Source: Candidatus Bathyarchaeota archaeon (GTDB lineage Archaea > Thermoproteota > Bathyarchaeia > TCS64). From it: a stretch of 17,781 bases of DNA. The DNA lies in contig JAFGTA010000005.1 in assembly GCA_016934355.1 (NCBI GenBank), positions 1 through 17,781 on the forward strand, written 5' to 3'. The notes below the pieces were generated by a model. That model was not told the origin of the DNA, did no database searches, and worked only from the letters and a program-made list of their open reading frames with translations. A program made the translations under genes and the position numbers. Shown here piece after piece: positions 14,303-17,781 of this stretch (its first letter is position 1; each line of letters starts with the position of its first letter).

Positions 14303-14776
14303 ATGGGCAATCCGTCCTTCGACGACGTCAAAGAGAGCATCGAGTACAGGCTCGAACAGATCTACGAGTTGCTCGGCGAGCTAGAGTTCGACTTGAATAA
14401 ATGCACGGCAAGGGAGCTCTACGACTACATGACGGGCGAGACGTTCACAGGAGACAAGACAACCCTACGAGACGTCATCGGCAGCGAGTACCTGCTGCTC
14501 CACGAGGTAGTGGAGATGAGTGAGCTCAAGCGCCTCGGAGTAGAGATCACAGTCAGGACCCTCGTGGAGTCGCCGAAGGAGAAGATATACGAGGCACACC
14601 TGAACGCCATGGGCTTCGAGCTGGACTACGCGCTCCTTCTCGAGGACTACTACTGGCTGAAGCACAGGCTCGGCCACCACGAGAAAGTGGTGAACGACGA
14701 CCCCTGGATACCCGACGCGCTGAAGCCCAGGGCGCGGGAGCTGCTCGACAGCTTCACCGAGTACATGCAGTACTAG
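14303..14776 (+). CDS. Conserved-looking hypothetical protein, helical
   Basis: A 157-aa acidic, soluble, mostly helical protein without signal peptide or membrane segment. I do not recognise the family. Visible features: an N-terminal amphipathic helix (VKESIEYRLEQIYELLGELE, residues 9-28), a region with EYLLLHEVVEMSELKRLG that looks like a second helix pair, and an aromatic, His-rich stretch (EDYYWLKHRLGHHEK) followed by DPWIPDALKPRARELL. Codon use and GC match the surrounding chromosomal genes, and a TATA box precedes it, so it is very likely a real gene. The ATG start directly follows the predicted leader; no strong ribosome-binding site is seen. It is separated from the SIMPL gene by 78 bp with a separate TATA box. 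Confidence 0.75.
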   Translation: MGNPSFDDVKESIEYRLEQIYELLGELEFDLNKCTARELYDYMTGETFTGDKTTLRDVIGSEYLLLHEVVEMSELKRLGVEITVRTLVESPKEKIYEAHLNAMGFELDYALLLEDYYWLKHRLGHHEKVVNDDPWIPDALKPRARELLDSFTEYMQY

Positions 14777-14816
14777 CCCTGTTCTAACGTCTTGAACACC
14801 TGTTCTATTTGATGGG

Positions 14817-14823
14817 TATATTA
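14817..14823 (+). promoter_or_regulatory. TATA box of the SIMPL gene
   Basis: TATATTA centred about 35 bp before the ATG. The predicted leader is about 10 nt and contains GTGA 6 nt before the start. Confidence 0.45.
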
Positions 14824-14854
14824 ACATCCGGAGCCTCTCAATGCGTGACTGAAT

Positions 14855-15685
14855 ATGAACAAGTCACAGCAACTATACGCGGTGACCGCCATATGCCTAA
14901 GCATAATCATGGCGGGCGCCATAATCGCATACAGGCCCGGCGTAGTCGCGCCAGTCGAGACCACCACAGGCTCGACCGACCTCAGGTACCCGGGCGGCGT
15001 CGGCACCAGCATGGGCATCGAGGCCGTCACATACGCTGATGAGAATGGCCAGGCTAAGACCATCAGCCTATCGGGCTCGGGAAGCGCAGCGGCGCAGGCC
15101 GATCAGGCCAGTGTCAGCATGGGCGTCGAGGTAACCGACGAGTCCGCCGCGGACGCCATCGGCGAGAACGCGGCCCTCATGTCGGCGGTGATCGAGGCCG
15201 TCAAGGCTCAGGGCGTCTCCGAGGACGACATCTACACGACCTCATACAGCGTCTACGCCCAGTACGACTGGACGGAGAAGGGACGCGAGTTCGAGGGGTA
15301 CACCGTCACCAACCTGGTGAGGGTTACCGTCAAGGACCTTGACAAGGTGGGTGACGTCATCGACGCGGCCGGCGCGGCGGGTGCCAACAGGATGGACGGC
15401 ATCAGCTTCGAGCTGAGCGCCGCAAAGCGCGAGGAGCTTAAGACGAACGCCTACGTGGCGGCTCTGCAGGACGCGGAGGGCAAGGCCGAGCTCATAACCG
15501 AGACTCTGGGCCTCACCATCACGGGCGTACAGTCGGTTTCCGAGAGCAGCTACGTCCCGGCGAGGACCTACCAGGCAGCCGAGATGAGCTATGCCATGGA
15601 GGACGGCGGCTATGCGCCGACCCCGATTGTGAGCGGCGAGCTGACGGTCAGTGTGAGCGTCTACATCGTCTACCTCTTCGAGTAG
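14855..15685 (+). CDS. SIMPL-domain (DUF541) exported protein
   Basis: A 276-aa protein with an N-terminal membrane anchor or signal (YAVTAICLSIIMAGAIIAY, about residues 8-26) and a SIMPL/DUF541 domain from about residue 68 to the end. It begins with TISLSGSGSAAAQADQASVS and has the repeated alpha/beta pattern with KAQGVSEDDIYTTSYSVY and YTVTNLVRVTVKDLDKVGDV. It ends with GELTVSVSVYIVYLF. SIMPL proteins are periplasmic or extracytoplasmic in bacteria and are common in archaea; the biochemical role is not settled. A Gly/Thr-rich linker (about 35-60) separates anchor and domain. A poly-T tract follows the gene. Its neighbour is a pilin-like protein, so both may be envelope components. Confidence 0.9.
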   Translation: MNKSQQLYAVTAICLSIIMAGAIIAYRPGVVAPVETTTGSTDLRYPGGVGTSMGIEAVTYADENGQAKTISLSGSGSAAAQADQASVSMGVEVTDESAADAIGENAALMSAVIEAVKAQGVSEDDIYTTSYSVYAQYDWTEKGREFEGYTVTNLVRVTVKDLDKVGDVIDAAGAAGANRMDGISFELSAAKREELKTNAYVAALQDAEGKAELITETLGLTITGVQSVSESSYVPARTYQAAEMSYAMEDGGYAPTPIVSGELTVSVSVYIVYLFE

Positions 15686-15701
15686 AACCCCTAAAACCCT
15701 A

Positions 15702-15715
15702 TTTTTCCGTTTTTT
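15702..15715 (+). terminator. Oligo-T terminator after the SIMPL gene
   Basis: T5 (15702-15706) and T6 (15710-15715) within 30 nt of the TAG stop, no hairpin. Confidence 0.5.
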
Positions 15716-15875
15716 CTTTATTTACTCTATAACCTCGCTTCATAGACGGGCTACGTATAGCTGGAACGTAACTGTAACAGGTTGACACGAATATTTAGAT
15801 GAAGTTTATGTCCACTGTTCATAATCATTAAAAAAAGAGCCGGGAACCGGTAAGGTGCACAGAGGTGCCAAAAAA

Positions 15876-16373
15876 ATGGAAAGCAGAAGAAAAGCAGTGG
15901 CGCCTGTCATCGCCACGGTCATACTCTTGGCGTTGACGCTGACCGTAGCCTTCGGCGAGACGTTCCTCGAGATCGGGTCCATGAGGCAGGGAAGCCTCGT
16001 CCCCATGGCCTACGCGACCGAGGAGAGCCTCACCAAGCAGGTGGGTGAAGAGGTCCACTTCAAGGTCAAGGTGAAGAACACCGGCAACGCTGAGACCGGC
16101 TACATCGTGGTGGCCAAGTGGAGCGTTCACGGCGAGGGCGCGTGGGAGACGGCGTGCGTCGAGGACATTTGGCTGGGGTCTGACCAGTACGAGCACATGG
16201 AGCTCGGCTGCATTGAGGTCACCGAGGACATGGCGGGCGACTACTTTGACGTCAAGTTCATGCTCTACGAGTACGAGTCTGAGCAGATCCTCGACGAGGT
16301 AACTCTGGAGATGGCTTGGTACGTGGAGGAGCCCATAGTGGCGGGCTCCCTCATAGACTACTGGGTGTACTAA
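15876..16373 (+). CDS. Archaeal type IV pilin-like protein (DUF1628-type N-terminus)
   Basis: A 165-aa protein with a short basic leader and a class III signal: MESRRKAVAPVIATVILLAL. This is the archaeal pilin N-terminus (VSPVIATVLLVAIT type) cut by prepilin peptidase just before the hydrophobic helix. The globular part (about 45-165) contains a CARDB/Ig-like beta domain (GEEVHFKVKVKNTGNAETG) and two cysteines (in ETACVEDIW and LGCIEV) that may pair. An upstream GTG (15855) extends the frame by seven codons, but ATG 15876 is chosen because GAGGTG lies 8 nt before it and the leader then has normal length. It could be a minor pilin or another class III-processed surface protein; no assembly ATPase or prepilin peptidase gene is in the window. 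Confidence 0.82.
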   Translation: MESRRKAVAPVIATVILLALTLTVAFGETFLEIGSMRQGSLVPMAYATEESLTKQVGEEVHFKVKVKNTGNAETGYIVVAKWSVHGEGAWETACVEDIWLGSDQYEHMELGCIEVTEDMAGDYFDVKFMLYEYESEQILDEVTLEMAWYVEEPIVAGSLIDYWVY

Positions 16374-16431
16374 CCCACTTTTTCTATCGGAGCCGGGTAA
16401 ACATTAAACTCGCCGCGACCAGTGTTATACC

Positions 16432-17226
16432 ATGTACGGGATAGACTCTGTGACGCCGTCGGTGTGCGGCCTCATGGGCGTGGCTCCGCCGAGGGGCTCC
16501 ACGGCGCAGCCTATAAAGGAGCTGCTCGCGGCGGGTAAGAAGGCCCTGGATGGCAGACCGGCTGAGAAGGCGCTTCTGTACGCCCCCGACGCCATGGGCG
16601 AATGGCTGTTCCAGAGGCACCGAGACGAGTTCGGGCACGTCCTTGAGGCGGCGCCCATCCAGGTACAGATGCGGTCCATGACTCCGAGCAAGACGCCCGT
16701 CTGCTATGGCAGCATGTTCACGGGTCTTAAGCCTGAGGGGCACGGCATCAGGCAGTACGAGAAGCGTGTGCTGAGCTGCGACACCATGTTCGACGCGCTG
16801 AGCAGGGCGGGCAAGAGTGTCGCCATCGTCGCGGTGAAGGGTTCAAGCATCGATCTCATCTTCAGGGGGCGGCCCATCGACTACTACACCGAGGAGTACG
16901 ACCCCGAGGTAGAGGAACGCGTACTGGCGCTGCTTGGGGAGGGGAGCCACGACCTCATCCTTGCCTATCATCAGGGGTACGATGACAGGATGCACGGGTC
17001 CACGCCCACAAGCCCGGAGGCCATCGAGGCTTTCAGGGGGCACCTGGAGACCATCAGGCGGTTCTCGGAGTCATTCGAGAGGAGCTGGGGCGGGAGAGAC
17101 AGGGTCATCGCGTTCCTGCCTGACCACGGGACCCACGTGGACCCCGATACTGGTAAGGGTACCCACGGCTCCGAGATGCCCGAGGACATGGAGGTCAGGC
17201 ATTTCTGGGGCATCCGGGCTAGGTAA
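16432..17226 (+). CDS. Alkaline-phosphatase-superfamily hydrolase (phosphodiesterase/phosphoglycerate mutase-like)
   Basis: A 264-aa metal-dependent hydrolase of the alkaline phosphatase superfamily. Metal and nucleophile landmarks: LLYAPDAMGEW with Asp53, PSKTPVCYGSMFTGLKPEGHG at about 85-105 with Thr88 as likely nucleophile, YHQGYDDRMHG with Asp184 and His188, LPDHGTH with Asp231, His232 and His235, and KGTHG with His245. This is the type I phosphodiesterase/nucleotide-pyrophosphatase pattern, so a phosphoester or phosphonate substrate is likely, but it cannot be named. At 264 aa it is short for the family and has no signal peptide, so it is probably cytoplasmic. The ATG is supported by position after a TATA-like stretch (16400-16408). 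It ends at TAA followed by a T6 tract. Confidence 0.78.
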   Translation: MYGIDSVTPSVCGLMGVAPPRGSTAQPIKELLAAGKKALDGRPAEKALLYAPDAMGEWLFQRHRDEFGHVLEAAPIQVQMRSMTPSKTPVCYGSMFTGLKPEGHGIRQYEKRVLSCDTMFDALSRAGKSVAIVAVKGSSIDLIFRGRPIDYYTEEYDPEVEERVLALLGEGSHDLILAYHQGYDDRMHGSTPTSPEAIEAFRGHLETIRRFSESFERSWGGRDRVIAFLPDHGTHVDPDTGKGTHGSEMPEDMEVRHFWGIRAR

Positions 17227-17252
17227 CAAGCCTTTTCTGTTGTTTGTTATTG

Positions 17253-17258
17253 TTTTTT
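17253..17258 (+). terminator. Oligo-T terminator after the phosphatase-family gene
   Basis: T6 within a T-rich stretch that starts just after the TAA stop. Confidence 0.45.
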
Positions 17259-17300
17259 CAGCACCATTCAACCGAAATGTTAAAAAGACCTTACGTTAAG

Positions 17301-17320
17301 TATTTCTAACGTTAGAAATA
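17301..17320. promoter_or_regulatory. Perfect 20-bp palindrome upstream of the membrane gene
   Basis: TATTTCTAAC followed directly by its reverse complement GTTAGAAATA, with no spacer and no mismatch. It lies 20 bp before the ATG at 17341 and about 20 bp after a TATA-like stretch (17280-17287), so it would overlap the transcript start. It looks like an operator for a homodimeric regulator; the regulator is unknown. Confidence 0.7.
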
Positions 17321-17340
17321 GTTTACATGGTGAAGCGTGG

Positions 17341-17781
17341 ATGATGTTCGAAGACCCTGAAACAAGAAACAAGAGATGGATGCTAATCGGAGCAGGCACC
17401 GTGATAGGCGCCGCGCTAGGATTCATGATCGGGAGACTCCCTGCGGGCGTCTTCATCGGGTACATGGCTGGATTAGTCGTCGGCGTGGTGAAGTACGGTA
17501 ACCCTCAGCCCACCACGCCGGAGCAGAGGAAGACCATGCGGCTGGTTTCGTGGAGCCTCAGCGCCTCCGTCATCATGGGCGCCCTCGTGTACAGCCGCTT
17601 CTCGGGTGACTACCTGTCAGGTGTCGGCGGAGGCATCGGGCTGATATTTAGCGTGGGGCTCGGCTTCGGCACCCTCTACGACGAGAGACTCGGCAACATA
17701 TTCAGCAAGGCGGCGAGGAACTCGTTCGTGGTCCTCGTGGCGGCGATGAGCGTCGTGGGCTTCATGGACGAGGCCATGTGG
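17341..17781 (+). CDS. Multi-spanning membrane protein, 3' partial
   Basis: An open frame of 147 codons running off the window end, starting MMFEDPETRNKRW. Four hydrophobic segments are visible: about 14-27 (MLIGAGTVIGAALG), about 34-50 (AGVFIGYMAGLVVGVV, Gly-rich), about 68-84 (VSWSLSASVIMGALVY) and about 92-108 (GVGGGIGLIFSVGLGFG), with the start of a fifth (FVVLVAAMSVVGF). There is no recognised family. GGTGA lies 7 nt before the tandem ATG codons. The preceding 20-bp palindrome suggests tight regulation, unlike the other genes here. The true length and function cannot be judged. Confidence 0.7.
   Translation, partial: MMFEDPETRNKRWMLIGAGTVIGAALGFMIGRLPAGVFIGYMAGLVVGVVKYGNPQPTTPEQRKTMRLVSWSLSASVIMGALVYSRFSGDYLSGVGGGIGLIFSVGLGFGTLYDERLGNIFSKAARNSFVVLVAAMSVVGFMDEAMW

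Noticed and set aside
14821..15063. Minus-strand open frame over the SIMPL start
   Set aside because: It is a shadow of the SIMPL gene in GC-rich DNA. It has no ribosome-binding site or recognisable domain.

Overview
The window looks archaeal. Putative promoters are TATA boxes about 22-30 bp before the predicted transcript starts. Many genes end at oligo-T tracts without hairpins. AGG is a favoured arginine codon, TTG/GTG starts are common, and there is an archaeal type IV pilin-like protein (DUF1628-type N-terminus). Most coding DNA is GC-rich, apart from an AT-rich island at about 11.35-14.25 kb. The gene mix would suit an uncultivated, peptide-using lineage such as Bathyarchaeia or a relative, but no gene here fixes the taxonomy. 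TAG is an ordinary stop codon for several full-length genes.

Layout. 1-1053: C-terminal part of an S9 serine peptidase (5' end outside the window). 1192-6051: a 1619-aa secreted, C-terminally anchored surface protein with two seven-repeat beta-propeller-like arrays, five InlB-like repeats, a helical-repeat region and two CARDB-like domains. 6124-7407 (-): a cation:proton antiporter, divergent from a small winged-helix regulator (7700-8074) whose TATA box sits inside an inverted repeat. 8127-9752 (-) and 9821-11341 (+): an N-acyl-D-amino-acid deacylase and an M20 amidohydrolase, divergently transcribed across 68 bp.

11.35-14.25 kb is an accessory, partly decayed, AT-rich island on the minus strand. 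It holds hicBA, a vapBC pair whose vapB is frameshifted in a GA run, a 54-aa DUF4177-like gene, a dubious ORF, a frameshifted hypothetical gene, and three copies of a 21-nt motif (two of them in a 54-bp tandem repeat).

14303 to the end is a plus-strand run: a conserved-looking hypothetical protein, a SIMPL/DUF541 exported protein, a pilin-like protein, an alkaline-phosphatase-superfamily hydrolase, and a 3'-truncated membrane protein preceded by a perfect 20-bp palindrome.

Together the S9 peptidase, D-amino-acid deacylase and M20 hydrolase suggest use of peptides and blocked amino acids. The surface protein, pilin and SIMPL protein are envelope components. The toxin-antitoxin modules mark the accessory segment. 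No complete defence or biosynthetic system is present. The most unusual items are the surface-protein architecture, the HicB-TAG-HicA in-frame junction, the vapB microsatellite frameshift, the repeated 21-nt motif and the 20-bp palindrome.
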